Positions 1 through 7,507 of a stretch of 9,601 bases of DNA are shown here, piece after piece. Source of the stretch: Actinomycetes bacterium. GTDB lineage: Bacteria > Actinomycetota > Acidimicrobiia > Acidimicrobiales > RAAP-2. The notes below the pieces were generated by a model. It was not told the origin of the DNA, did not search any database, and was given only the letters and a program-made list of their open reading frames with translations. How positions within the stretch are numbered: position 1 is the stretch's first letter; each line of letters begins with the position of its first letter. The DNA lies in NCBI GenBank assembly GCA_021800645.1, contig JAJYYT010000059.1, forward strand, positions 1 through 9,601. The letters run 5' to 3'. Made by a program: the position numbers and the translations under genes.

Positions 1-1617
<1,617 letters not shown>

Positions 1618-1622
1618 TCACG

Positions 1623-3200
1623 ATGGCCCGCATCCTCGTCACCGAGAAGATCGCCGAGCGCGGCCTCGAGCTCCTCGAGGAAGGAGGCCACCAGGTCGAC
1701 GTGCGAGAGGGATTGAGCCCCGTCCAGCTGCTCGACGCGGTCGCGGGGGCCCACGCGCTCGTCGTCCGCTCGCAGACGTCGGTCACCGCAGAGGTGCTCG
1801 CGGCGGGCAGCGACCTCGTGGTCGTCGGACGAGCGGGCGTCGGCCTCGACAACGTGGACGTGCAGGCCGCGACGGACCGCGGGGTCATGGTGGTGAACGC
1901 GCCGACGTCGAACATCCTGTCGGTCGCCGAGCAGGCGATGGGGCTCCTGCTCGCCCAGGCGCGCAACATTCCCCAGGCCCACGCGGCCCTGGTCGCCGGC
2001 CGCTGGGAGCGCTCGCGCTTCGAGGGCGTCGCGGTGCACGGCAAGGTCCTGGGCATCCTGGGGCTCGGGCGGGCGGGCTCGTTCGTCGCGGCGCGTGCCG
2101 CCGCGTTCGGGATGCGGCTCTGCGGCTACGACCCCTACGTCTCACCCGAGCGCGCCCGTGCGCTCGGCGTGGAGCTGCGCTCGCTCGAGGAGGTGTTCGC
2201 GGAGTCCGACTTCGTGACCATCCACGTGCCGAAGACCGCGGAGACGGTCGGGCTCGTCGGACGTGAGCTCCTCTCCAAGGCGAAGCCCGGGATCCGGATC
2301 GTGAACACCGCGCGCGGCGGCATCGTGGACGAGGAGGCGCTCTACGACGCGATCCGCGCAGGAGTGGTCGCCGGCGCCGCGCTCGACGTCTTTTCGAAGG
2401 AGCCGCCGGGTGCGTCCCCGCTCTTCGAGCTCGAGAGCGTCGTGGTGACCCCCCACCTCGGCGCCTCCACCGAGGAGGCGCAGGACAAGGCCGGCGTCAC
2501 CATCGCCGAGCAGGTCCTCCTCGCGCTCGCAGGGGATTTCGTGCCGTTCGCCGTGAACCTGCCGGCCTCGGAGGTCTCCGATGCCGTCCGGCCGTTCATG
2601 CAGATCGCCGAGCAGCTCGGACGGTTCTTCGCCTGCCTGCACGAGTCGCTGCCGGACCGCCTCGAGGTGGAGTGCCGGGGCGAGCTCGCCGGCCACGCGA
2701 CGGGGATCCTCACGCTCTGCGCGCTGAAGGGCATCTTCGGCTCGACCGCCGAGGAGCCGGTCACCTACGTGAACGCGCTCCAGGTGGCCGAGCGCCACGG
2801 CCTGTCGGTGGAGGAGGTGTCGACCGCTGTGTCGCCCCTCTACAAGAGCCTCGTGACCCTCCGGTCGGCCCGGCACACCGTCTCCGGCACGCTGGCGGGC
2901 CCGGGCGCGCGCCCCGAGCCGCGCATCGTGATGGTCGACGGCCACACGTTGGAGGTGCCCCCGGCCGAGCACATGCTCGTCGTGCACAACGACGACCGCC
3001 CCGGCATGATCGGGGTGGTCGGCATGGCGCTCGGCATCGCGGGCATCTCGATCTCCTCGATGGCCGTCGGGCCCAGCTCCGACGGGCACAGCGCGCTCAT
3101 GGTCCTCTCGACCTCCGAGCCGGTGCCAGCGGAGCTGGTCGAGCATCTCCGCCAGGGGGATGGGATCTTCGGCATCCACGCAGTGAGGCTCACGCCGTAG
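1623..3200 (+). CDS. serA: D-3-phosphoglycerate dehydrogenase, long form with ASB and ACT domains
   Basis: The 525-residue enzyme oxidises 3-phosphoglycerate to 3-phosphohydroxypyruvate with NAD, the first committed step of serine synthesis. The NAD-binding loop GLGRAG is at 147-152 with the acidic D170 at the end of the next strand. Catalytic R231 (NTARGGIVDE), E260 (DVFSKEPP) and H278 (TPHLGAST) are all present. A roughly 130-residue intervening ASB domain (about 315-445) precedes a C-terminal ACT domain (451-525, starting MLVVHNDDRPGMIG). This layout is that of the mycobacterial enzyme, which is feedback-inhibited by serine through the ACT domain; inhibition here is inferred. The length matches that family. 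ATG 1623 follows the aminotransferase stop by 14 nt and begins directly with the conserved ARILVTEKI. The frame is open far upstream, but that part is a shadow of the aminotransferase gene. Confidence 0.96.
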   Translation: MARILVTEKIAERGLELLEEGGHQVDVREGLSPVQLLDAVAGAHALVVRSQTSVTAEVLAAGSDLVVVGRAGVGLDNVDVQAATDRGVMVVNAPTSNILSVAEQAMGLLLAQARNIPQAHAALVAGRWERSRFEGVAVHGKVLGILGLGRAGSFVAARAAAFGMRLCGYDPYVSPERARALGVELRSLEEVFAESDFVTIHVPKTAETVGLVGRELLSKAKPGIRIVNTARGGIVDEEALYDAIRAGVVAGAALDVFSKEPPGASPLFELESVVVTPHLGASTEEAQDKAGVTIAEQVLLALAGDFVPFAVNLPASEVSDAVRPFMQIAEQLGRFFACLHESLPDRLEVECRGELAGHATGILTLCALKGIFGSTAEEPVTYVNALQVAERHGLSVEEVSTAVSPLYKSLVTLRSARHTVSGTLAGPGARPEPRIVMVDGHTLEVPPAEHMLVVHNDDRPGMIGVVGMALGIAGISISSMAVGPSSDGHSALMVLSTSEPVPAELVEHLRQGDGIFGIHAVRLTP

Positions 3201-3202
3201 GC

Positions 3203-3228
3203 GGGCGTCGCGCTACGAGACGACGCCC
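3203..3228 (+). terminator. Hairpin immediately after serA, likely terminator
   Basis: GGGCGTCG (3203-3210) and CGACGCCC (3221-3228) form a perfect 8-bp GC-rich stem with a 10-nt loop, starting 2 nt after the serA stop codon. No T-run follows, so it is not a textbook intrinsic terminator, but T-less hairpins are common at gene ends in high-GC actinobacteria. It separates the serine block from the accessory region. The role is inferred from position and structure. Confidence 0.5.
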
Positions 3229-3337
3229 ATGGACGCGGGTGGGTCACCGAAGCAGGCCGCCACACCCGGGTGGTCGAAAGCCTGCAGAGCCACCTGGATC
3301 GCCTGCAACGAACGACCCGGAGACCGGACAGCCTGAT

Positions 3338-3351
3338 CTACCAACACGTAG
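3338..3351. promoter_or_regulatory. Short dyad before the BlaI-type gene, possible autoregulatory operator
   Basis: CTAC (3338-3341) and GTAG (3348-3351) form a 4-bp inverted repeat separated by 6 nt. It ends in the strong AGGAGG ribosome binding site (3350-3355) of the BlaI-type gene. BlaI/MecI operators contain CTAC and GTAG half-sites, normally closer together, and many members repress themselves. The wider spacing and short arms make this a weak candidate. The rest of 3229-3337 shows no gene or other clear structure. Confidence 0.25.
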
Positions 3352-3364
3352 GAGGTGGTGGTCG

Positions 3365-3745
3365 ATGCCGAGACGGTTGATCGCAGGGCGCCGGGTCGGC
3401 GACCTCGAGAGCGAGATCCTCGACGTGCTCTGGTCGGCCCGCAGCTGGCTTTCAGGGCGCGAGGTCCGGGAGCGGCTCGGGGACGAGTCCCGGGCCTACA
3501 CGACGGTGATGACCGTGCTCGGCCGCCTCGTCGACAAGTCGCTCGTCGAACGGGCCGAAGAAGGCAAGGGCCACCTCTATCGGGCGGTGGGGGATCCTGA
3601 CGAGCTGACCGCCCAGGCGATTCGTTCCCTGCTCTCGTGCACTGCGCACCCGCGTGCGGCCCTCGCGCACTTCGTGGAGGATCTCGACGATCCCGAGCTC
3701 GTCGCCGAACTGGCAACGGCGATGAAGCGAGCGCGCCGACGCTGA
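3365..3745 (+). CDS. BlaI/MecI/CopY-family winged-helix transcriptional repressor
   Basis: The 126-residue protein has the family's opening LESEILDVLW (14-23), a winged-helix domain with AYTTVMTVLGRLVDKSLVERA (44-64) as recognition helix and wing start, a GKGHLYRAV strand (68-75) and a C-terminal helical dimerisation part ending in a basic KRARRR tail. Family members repress beta-lactamase, copper or other envelope-stress genes and are usually inactivated by a neighbouring M56 membrane protease that cleaves them. A good SD (AGGAGG, 3350-3355) lies 9 nt before ATG 3365. The expected protease partner is present only as a fragment directly downstream, so derepression here may work differently. 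Its targets could include its own promoter and the thiol/metal operon at 4342; neither is shown. Confidence 0.88.
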   Translation: MPRRLIAGRRVGDLESEILDVLWSARSWLSGREVRERLGDESRAYTTVMTVLGRLVDKSLVERAEEGKGHLYRAVGDPDELTAQAIRSLLSCTAHPRAALAHFVEDLDDPELVAELATAMKRARRR

Positions 3746-3882
3746 GCGGCCCCGCCGTCGGGCTCGGCTTCTTCGCCGTGCTCGTCGGCCTCTCCGTGCT
3801 CGCGGGGCGGCACGGCGGCGTGTCGCCCCGGGTCGCGGCGGGTGCGCACCTTTTGAGCCTGCTCGGCTGGGCGCTTTTACCC
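3743..3882 (+). pseudogene. Fragment resembling the N-terminus of an M56 (BlaR1-like) membrane peptidase
   Basis: In the +1-mod-3 frame, starting at the BlaI-type stop codon, the translation reads as a hydrophobic segment (GLGFFAVLVGLSVLAG), a short loop with SPRVAA, and a second hydrophobic start (HLLSLLGWALLP). This resembles the first helices of the M56 metalloproteases that normally follow BlaI genes in actinobacteria. At about 3880 the sense changes abruptly to antisense of the next gene, and no HExxH zinc motif is present. The frame stays open to 4659 but is not a meaningful protein beyond that point. No convincing start codon was found; GTG 3778 is possible. The assignment rests on position and hydrophobicity plus remembered family sequence, so it is moderate at best. 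Confidence 0.4.
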
Positions 3883-4176
3883 GACCTGTCGGCGAAGGAC
3901 CACGTAGAGCGGGGCGCAGCTGACTGCGGGGCCGTAGTGGAAGCCGAGCGCCACCTGGTCGAGAACTTCGTCGGTCGGGCTGCGGCCGAGCGCAGAGGTG
4001 ACCTTCTCGCCCGTGACGCGATGTGGCCGCCCGGGTCGGGCCGCGTCCTCGGCCACCCGTGGCTGTGCTGGCTCATGGCGGTAGAAGAACATGCTCACCT
4101 GTTCCAGCGCCTTGGTCCCGACGTAGGGGGCGACCACTCGGGTTGCGACCGCTCCTGCGACTCCTCGCACTGCCAT
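3877..4176 (-). CDS. Uncharacterised membrane-associated protein, probably C-terminally truncated
   Basis: The reverse strand encodes 99 residues starting at ATG 4176, preceded at good distance by AAAGGA (reverse strand, about 4184-4189). The product begins with a small-residue helix (VRGVAGAVATRVVAPYVG), continues with a basic/acidic stretch containing EDAARPG, and ends with GFHYGPAVSCAPLYVVLRR followed by a stop. I recognise the pattern EDAARPGP...LG...DE...HYG...APLY..LRR from uncharacterised membrane proteins of about 160 residues found in many bacteria, which have two or more further helices after this point. Here the frame stops just where the next helix should begin, and the opposite strand becomes peptidase-like at the same place. 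It is therefore probably a truncated remnant, even though start and SD are intact. No function is known to me. Confidence 0.5.
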   Translation of the reverse strand: MAVRGVAGAVATRVVAPYVGTKALEQVSMFFYRHEPAQPRVAEDAARPGRPHRVTGEKVTSALGRSPTDEVLDQVALGFHYGPAVSCAPLYVVLRRQVG

Positions 4177-4240
4177 GAACGTGTCCTTTCGACCTTCGGC
4201 CGGATCCATCTGGTCGGCTGCCTTGCCCAGCCTCCACGCG

Positions 4241-4271
4241 TTGACGCGCTCCGACGAATGTGTAGTAGAGT
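4241..4271 (+). promoter_or_regulatory. Candidate sigma-70-type promoter of the thiol/metal operon
   Basis: TTGACG (4241-4246) matches the -35 consensus in five of six positions. Downstream, TAGAGT (4266-4271, 19-nt spacer) or TAGTAG (4263-4268, 16-nt spacer) could act as the -10. This is a relatively AT-rich spot about 75 nt before the operon's first start codon. The -10 region contains TGTAGTA (4261-4267), which resembles a BlaI-type half-site, so the upstream repressor could act here. No second half-site was found. Confidence 0.45.
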
Positions 4272-4290
4272 ATCTCCAGTCACAGGTGCG

Positions 4291-4316
4291 CTTGGTGCTC
4301 CACGCCATGGACCAAG
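4291..4316. repeat. Inverted repeat in the operon leader
   Basis: CTTGGT (4291-4296) and ACCAAG (4311-4316) form a perfect 6-bp inverted repeat with a 14-nt spacer. It lies between the candidate promoter (4241-4271) and the ribosome binding site (AGGAGG, 4330-4335) of the first operon gene. It could be an operator for a dimeric repressor or a stem in the 5' leader. Nothing in the sequence decides between these, and chance occurrence is possible. Confidence 0.3.
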
Positions 4317-4341
4317 TTCGTCAGGTCGAAGGAGGCAATGT

Positions 4342-4659
4342 ATGGCCGTTTCCCACGTGACACCCCCTGATGCCAGCTCTCGAGCGGGCGAGCGTCCACA
4401 TGGGACGCTGAGTCCGGGCACCCAGGCCACCGCCGAGAAGAAGGGTCCTGGCGCGGCGCTCTTGCTGCTCGTCCTGCCGGTCCTGTGTTGCGGCGGCCCG
4501 GCGATCTTCGCTGCGCTCGCGGCTGCGAGTGCCGCGACCCTCGGTGCAGTGGGCGGGGTGATCGGCGGCGTCCTCCTTGCGGTCGCGGTCGGGCTCTTCG
4601 TGCGGCACCGACGGCGTGCTGCGTGCTGCGCACCGGCGCAGAAGGCGTGGCGGCCGTGA
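4342..4659 (+). CDS. Small cysteine-pair membrane protein, mercury-carrier-like
   Basis: The 105-residue product has a polar N-terminus of about 37 residues, two membrane segments (about 38-62 and 66-87) and a basic, cysteine-bearing tail. The first membrane segment contains adjacent cysteines C49-C50 followed by GGP, and the tail has a second pair, C95-C96. Adjacent cysteines in a membrane helix followed by a proline are the mercuric-ion path of MerT and MerF; similar short proteins occur in actinobacterial mercury loci. Carriage of a soft metal across the membrane is inference. ATG 4342 has the strong SD AGGAGG (4330-4335); an ATG at 4338 opens only a ten-codon frame. The stop overlaps the next gene's GTG, so it heads a tightly coupled operon. 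Confidence 0.75.
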   Translation: MAVSHVTPPDASSRAGERPHGTLSPGTQATAEKKGPGAALLLLVLPVLCCGGPAIFAALAAASAATLGAVGGVIGGVLLAVAVGLFVRHRRRAACCAPAQKAWRP

Positions 4660-5366
4660 CGACGACCGCGAATGGTCTCATGCGCCTGCGGGCGCCGAGG
4701 GCGCTCGCCGAAGTGCTCGGCACGCCCGGGCGCATCGTCGGCTTCCTGGTCGCCTCGGGCGTCGTCACGTTCTTCTACACCGTGCTCCTGCCCTTCGACT
4801 ACACCCAGCGCTTCGAGCTCGCCAACTGGGACTACCTCGACGCCTACCTGCTCACCTGGGCGATCGTGCTCGGGCTCGCGATGGGGCTCGTCATGAGCAT
4901 CCAGGTCTACGCGATGCGCCGGATCGCCGCGGCCAGGGCCGCGAGCGGCGCGGCGGGGGGCGTGGCGTTCGTCGCGAGCCTGCTGCCGAGCTTCCTGTGC
5001 TGCACGCCGATCGTCCCCTCGCTCCTCGCCTTCGTCGGGGTGTCGGGGGTGGGCCTGTACACGACGACCGGCACCCTGCAGCACTTCTTCGCCGTCCACC
5101 AGAGCGAGTTCCTCGCAGCGAGCCTCGTGCTTCTCGCCTTCACGTGCTGGTGGGGGCTGCGCAAGGTCGCACGCTCGCAGTGCCTCACCGAGGACGGCTG
5201 TGCCGTCGCGACGGCGTCGGGCGAGGCTCCCGGCGTGCTCTCCGAAGGCTGCTGCGGCGACGCCGAGCTCGCCGGCGTGGGCGAGACACCAGCGGACACG
5301 ACGCTCTCGGCCCGGGATGAAGCCGAGGCCCGAGGACCCGAGCGCAGGGAAGGAGCCCTGCGATGA
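4656..5366 (+). CDS. Polytopic membrane protein with a MerF-like CCxP core and Cys-rich tail
   Basis: The 236-residue protein has about four membrane segments: near 27-47, 63-87, 101-135 and 150-168. The third contains C115-C116-T-P, then SLLAFVGVSG, closely resembling the CCFTP...GLSA element of the mercury transporter MerF. The tail is cytosolic or exposed and holds more cysteines (C176, C182 and the pair C199-C200), which could pass a metal or disulfide onward. An extra N-terminal helix pair makes it far larger than MerF (about 80 residues). The likely role is metal import or export, or membrane thiol chemistry; this is inferred. GTG 4656 forms a GTGA overlap with the preceding stop, indicating translational coupling. 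The frame is open upstream, but that part shadows the previous gene. Confidence 0.75.
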   Translation: MTTTANGLMRLRAPRALAEVLGTPGRIVGFLVASGVVTFFYTVLLPFDYTQRFELANWDYLDAYLLTWAIVLGLAMGLVMSIQVYAMRRIAAARAASGAAGGVAFVASLLPSFLCCTPIVPSLLAFVGVSGVGLYTTTGTLQHFFAVHQSEFLAASLVLLAFTCWWGLRKVARSQCLTEDGCAVATASGEAPGVLSEGCCGDAELAGVGETPADTTLSARDEAEARGPERREGALR

Positions 5367-6022
5367 GCAAACCATCGACGAGACAACGGCCGGCGCGCCC
5401 GAGCGGTGCCAGCAGGCGGCGGGCCGAGGCAAAGCGCCGACGCCGCAACCGGGTGCTCGTCGGCGGGAGCGTCACGCTCGTCGCAGCCCTCGTCGCACTG
5501 GTCGTCGGGCTGCACGAGGCGAGCTCGAGCTCTGCCTCGGCGAGCGGGACGTCGAGCTCCTCTGGCGTGTCGCTCCCGGTGGGGACCACCGCGCCCAACG
5601 GGGTCATCACCACCCTCGCCGGCAAGACCGAGACCGTGGCGGGGTTGCGTGGCAAGCCCGCCCTGATCTGGTTCGTGACGACGTGGTGCTCGTCGTGCCA
5701 GGCCGGCACCCAGGCGATGGCCCAACACGTCGCGGCGCTCGCCGCAGATGGCGTGCGGGTCGTGGAGGTCGAGAACTACGCCGACCTCGGTCAGTCGGGT
5801 CCCCCGATGCAAAGCTTCGCCAAGGTCCTCGCCGGCAGCGCCTTTTCGAACCCGGACTGGACGTTCGGGGAGGCGTCGTCCGCGCTCACCCACACCTACA
5901 ACCCGAAGGCCTATCTCGACATCTACTACCTGCTGAACGCCAAAGGAAAGATCACCTACGTGAACAGCTCACCGTCCTCCACCATGCCAGCGCTGCTCAG
6001 TGCCGCGAGGGCACTCGCATGA
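5363..6022 (+). CDS. Membrane-anchored thioredoxin-like (TlpA/ResA-type) protein
   Basis: The 219-residue product has a very basic cytosolic N-terminus, one membrane anchor (about 31-49), a Ser-rich linker (53-68) and an extracytoplasmic thioredoxin-like domain. The domain shows the redoxin start APNGVITTLAGK (77-88), LRGKPALIWFVTTWC (95-109) and the active-site W-C-S-S-C with C109 and C112. P161 in YNPKAYLDIYYL sits where the cis-proline would be. It probably reduces or oxidises cysteine pairs on the outer face of the membrane; partners could be the Cys-pair membrane proteins encoded just upstream. The start ATG overlaps the previous stop (ATGA) with the SD AAGGAG (5350-5355). The next gene is a divergent paralogue, so the pair arose by duplication. 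Confidence 0.85.
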   Translation: MSKPSTRQRPARPSGASRRRAEAKRRRRNRVLVGGSVTLVAALVALVVGLHEASSSSASASGTSSSSGVSLPVGTTAPNGVITTLAGKTETVAGLRGKPALIWFVTTWCSSCQAGTQAMAQHVAALAADGVRVVEVENYADLGQSGPPMQSFAKVLAGSAFSNPDWTFGEASSALTHTYNPKAYLDIYYLLNAKGKITYVNSSPSSTMPALLSAARALA

Positions 6023-6741
6023 GGGGCTGGCCTGCGTACGAGCGCGCCATCGCGTCTCGACGGGGCCGGCGATCGGCCGTGACCGCAGGCGCCCTCGCCC
6101 TCGTTGTCGGCCTCGGCGCCTACGCACTGGTGGGCACCGCGAGCGGGACGGTGAGCGTGAAGGCCGGGTCTGCAGCCTCCGAGCACCATTCCAAGCACCA
6201 TGCCGCCAAGTCGGCGCAGGGGTCGGCATCCGCGCCGACATCCGCACCTGGGACACCGGCGCCCAACGGCACCTTCACGACTCCTGCGGGGACGACCGCC
6301 ACGATCGCCTCGCTTCGTGGGAAACCGACCATGGTGTGGTTCGTGGCGGGGGGCTGTGCGAGCTGCGCGGCGAGCATTCCGGCGGTCGCGTCGCACTTCG
6401 ACCAGCTGCACGCGACGGGGCTCCGGGTGCTCACCTTGGGCCTCTACGGCGACTTCGCTTCAGGCAAGAAAGGGGTAGCCGAGCTGCTCACCTTCGGCCG
6501 GGAGGCGGCCTTCAACGAGCCCATCACGCGTGCGGGCTGGGAGTGGGGGATGGCGTCGAAGGCGCTCAGCCTCGCCTACGACCCCGCCGGCATCCCCGAT
6601 CTCTACGTGCTCATCGGATCCACAGGGCACATCCGTTACCGCAACAGCGTGCCGGATTCGACGATGGGTGCCTTGATCGCCGCAGCAAAGCACCTCGACA
6701 CCCACGCCCAGACCACCGCTGCCGTACAGCCGTGCTGCTGA
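6019..6741 (+). CDS. Second membrane-anchored thioredoxin-like protein with His cluster and terminal CC
   Basis: The 240-residue protein shares its layout with the preceding gene: basic N-terminus, one anchor (about 20-40), a low-complexity linker and a redoxin domain with APNGTFTTPAG (81-91), LRGKPTMVWFV (99-109) and a CxxC (C113-A-S-C116). The tryptophan normally before the first cysteine is replaced (GGCASC), and P183 in GIPDLYVL is the likely cis-proline. Unique additions are a His-rich linker (H56, H57, H60, H61) and a C-terminal cysteine pair (C239-C240), both of which could bind metal. ATG 6019 overlaps the previous stop (ATGA). It is the last gene of the overlapping set; a 107-nt gap follows. 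Outer-face location and thiol redox or metal relay are inferred. Confidence 0.82.
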   Translation: MRGWPAYERAIASRRGRRSAVTAGALALVVGLGAYALVGTASGTVSVKAGSAASEHHSKHHAAKSAQGSASAPTSAPGTPAPNGTFTTPAGTTATIASLRGKPTMVWFVAGGCASCAASIPAVASHFDQLHATGLRVLTLGLYGDFASGKKGVAELLTFGREAAFNEPITRAGWEWGMASKALSLAYDPAGIPDLYVLIGSTGHIRYRNSVPDSTMGALIAAAKHLDTHAQTTAAVQPCC

Positions 6742-6811
6742 CGGACGGCTGACGCCGTTGCGTGCGCGCATCTGCCGACCTGACCGCAGGGACCGGACCG
6801 AGTTCGCTGCT

Positions 6812-6840
6812 GTGACATATTCGTAAAAGCGCGTATATGT
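6812..6840 (+). promoter_or_regulatory. Candidate promoter overlapped by a perfect dyad
   Basis: GTGACA (6812-6817) and TATATG (6834-6839), 16 nt apart, resemble -35 and -10 boxes. ACATAT (6815-6820) and ATATGT (6835-6840) form a perfect 6-bp inverted repeat whose arms overlay the two boxes. This is one of the few AT-rich spots in the window. A dimeric repressor bound here would block the promoter; the ArsR-type protein encoded at 8179-8565 is a natural candidate. Transcription would begin near 6846, making the next gene almost leaderless. Confidence 0.42.
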
Positions 6841-6848
6841 TCGAGGTC

Positions 6849-7505
6849 ATGGCAGATCGACGAACATCGACGTCGTGGCGGGACTGGTTCCGAGCACACC
6901 TCGTGGCGGTCGTCGCGCTCGGCGCGCTCGTCGGTGTCGCAGCGGCGTGGGGGATCACCGCGTCGCTGTCCTCGGGCTTCGCTTCAGGCTCGGGCCCTTC
7001 CGTCAAGACGGCGGCGATGGAAGAGTACGTCGGGGGGCACTGGGTACGCTTCACCTCACGGCGGCCGCTCAGCGCCGAGCAGTGGTCGGTCGTCGACGAC
7101 TACGCCAACTTCTCCTCCGCGGTGCTCGCCGTCTACAGCACCCGCTCGGTGGCGCCGCTCGCACCAGTCGTCTCGCCCCAGTCCAAAGTCGTGGCGATGT
7201 TCTCCCGCGACCTCACCACGGGGACCAACCCCGAAGCGCTCTACACCAGCGCAACCGTCGAGCAGGTCTCGATCAGCGGGTGTCGGGCTCGGCTCACCCT
7301 GGAGCTCTCCTATCCGGGCGGGCGCCGCTTGCACTACGTGTCGTCGTGGGTCCGACCCTTCGATCGAGCCGGCTTCTCTCAGCGCGGCCCGGGAGGATCC
7401 GAGCACTCGACCACCCTGAGCGCGCTCGCAGGAGACCAGTACGCGCCGTGGCAGTTCGTGGGAGACAACCGGGTCGGGGGCGTCGACACGCCGTGCGGGA
7501 TCTGA
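6849..7505 (+). CDS. Exported or membrane-anchored protein of unknown function
   Basis: I do not recognise this 218-residue protein. It has a short basic N-terminus, one hydrophobic segment (about 17-38) that could be an anchor or signal peptide, and an extracytoplasmic part without a known catalytic motif. The outer part holds exactly two cysteines (C145 and C216), which could form one disulfide; the redoxins encoded upstream could act on it. The alternation of a helix-rich stretch (75-120) and strands (132-168) would suit a small alpha+beta fold of the NTF2-like kind, but this is only an impression. ATG 6849 is favoured because the candidate promoter places transcription start at about 6846; ATG 6837, in frame, is the alternative. 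The HMA gene begins 2 nt after its stop. Confidence 0.7.
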   Translation: MADRRTSTSWRDWFRAHLVAVVALGALVGVAAAWGITASLSSGFASGSGPSVKTAAMEEYVGGHWVRFTSRRPLSAEQWSVVDDYANFSSAVLAVYSTRSVAPLAPVVSPQSKVVAMFSRDLTTGTNPEALYTSATVEQVSISGCRARLTLELSYPGGRRLHYVSSWVRPFDRAGFSQRGPGGSEHSTTLSALAGDQYAPWQFVGDNRVGGVDTPCGI

Positions 7506-7507
7506 TC

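Noticed and set aside
2142..3179. 345-codon minus-strand open frame inside serA
   Set aside because: Product is low-complexity (His, Arg, Gly, Asp, Glu) and exactly antisense to the conserved ASB and ACT domains.
3637..4659. A single 340-codon + strand frame
   Set aside because: It is a composite of a peptidase-like fragment, the antisense of the minus-strand gene, and the real 105-residue protein starting at 4342 with its own SD.
4095..5432. 445-codon minus-strand open frame
   Set aside because: It is antisense to two convincing membrane proteins and has shadow composition.
6745..6758. ACGGC-TGAC-GCCGT hairpin after the second redoxin
   Set aside because: Only 5 bp with no T-run; such short stems are common by chance in this composition, so it is not called a terminator.
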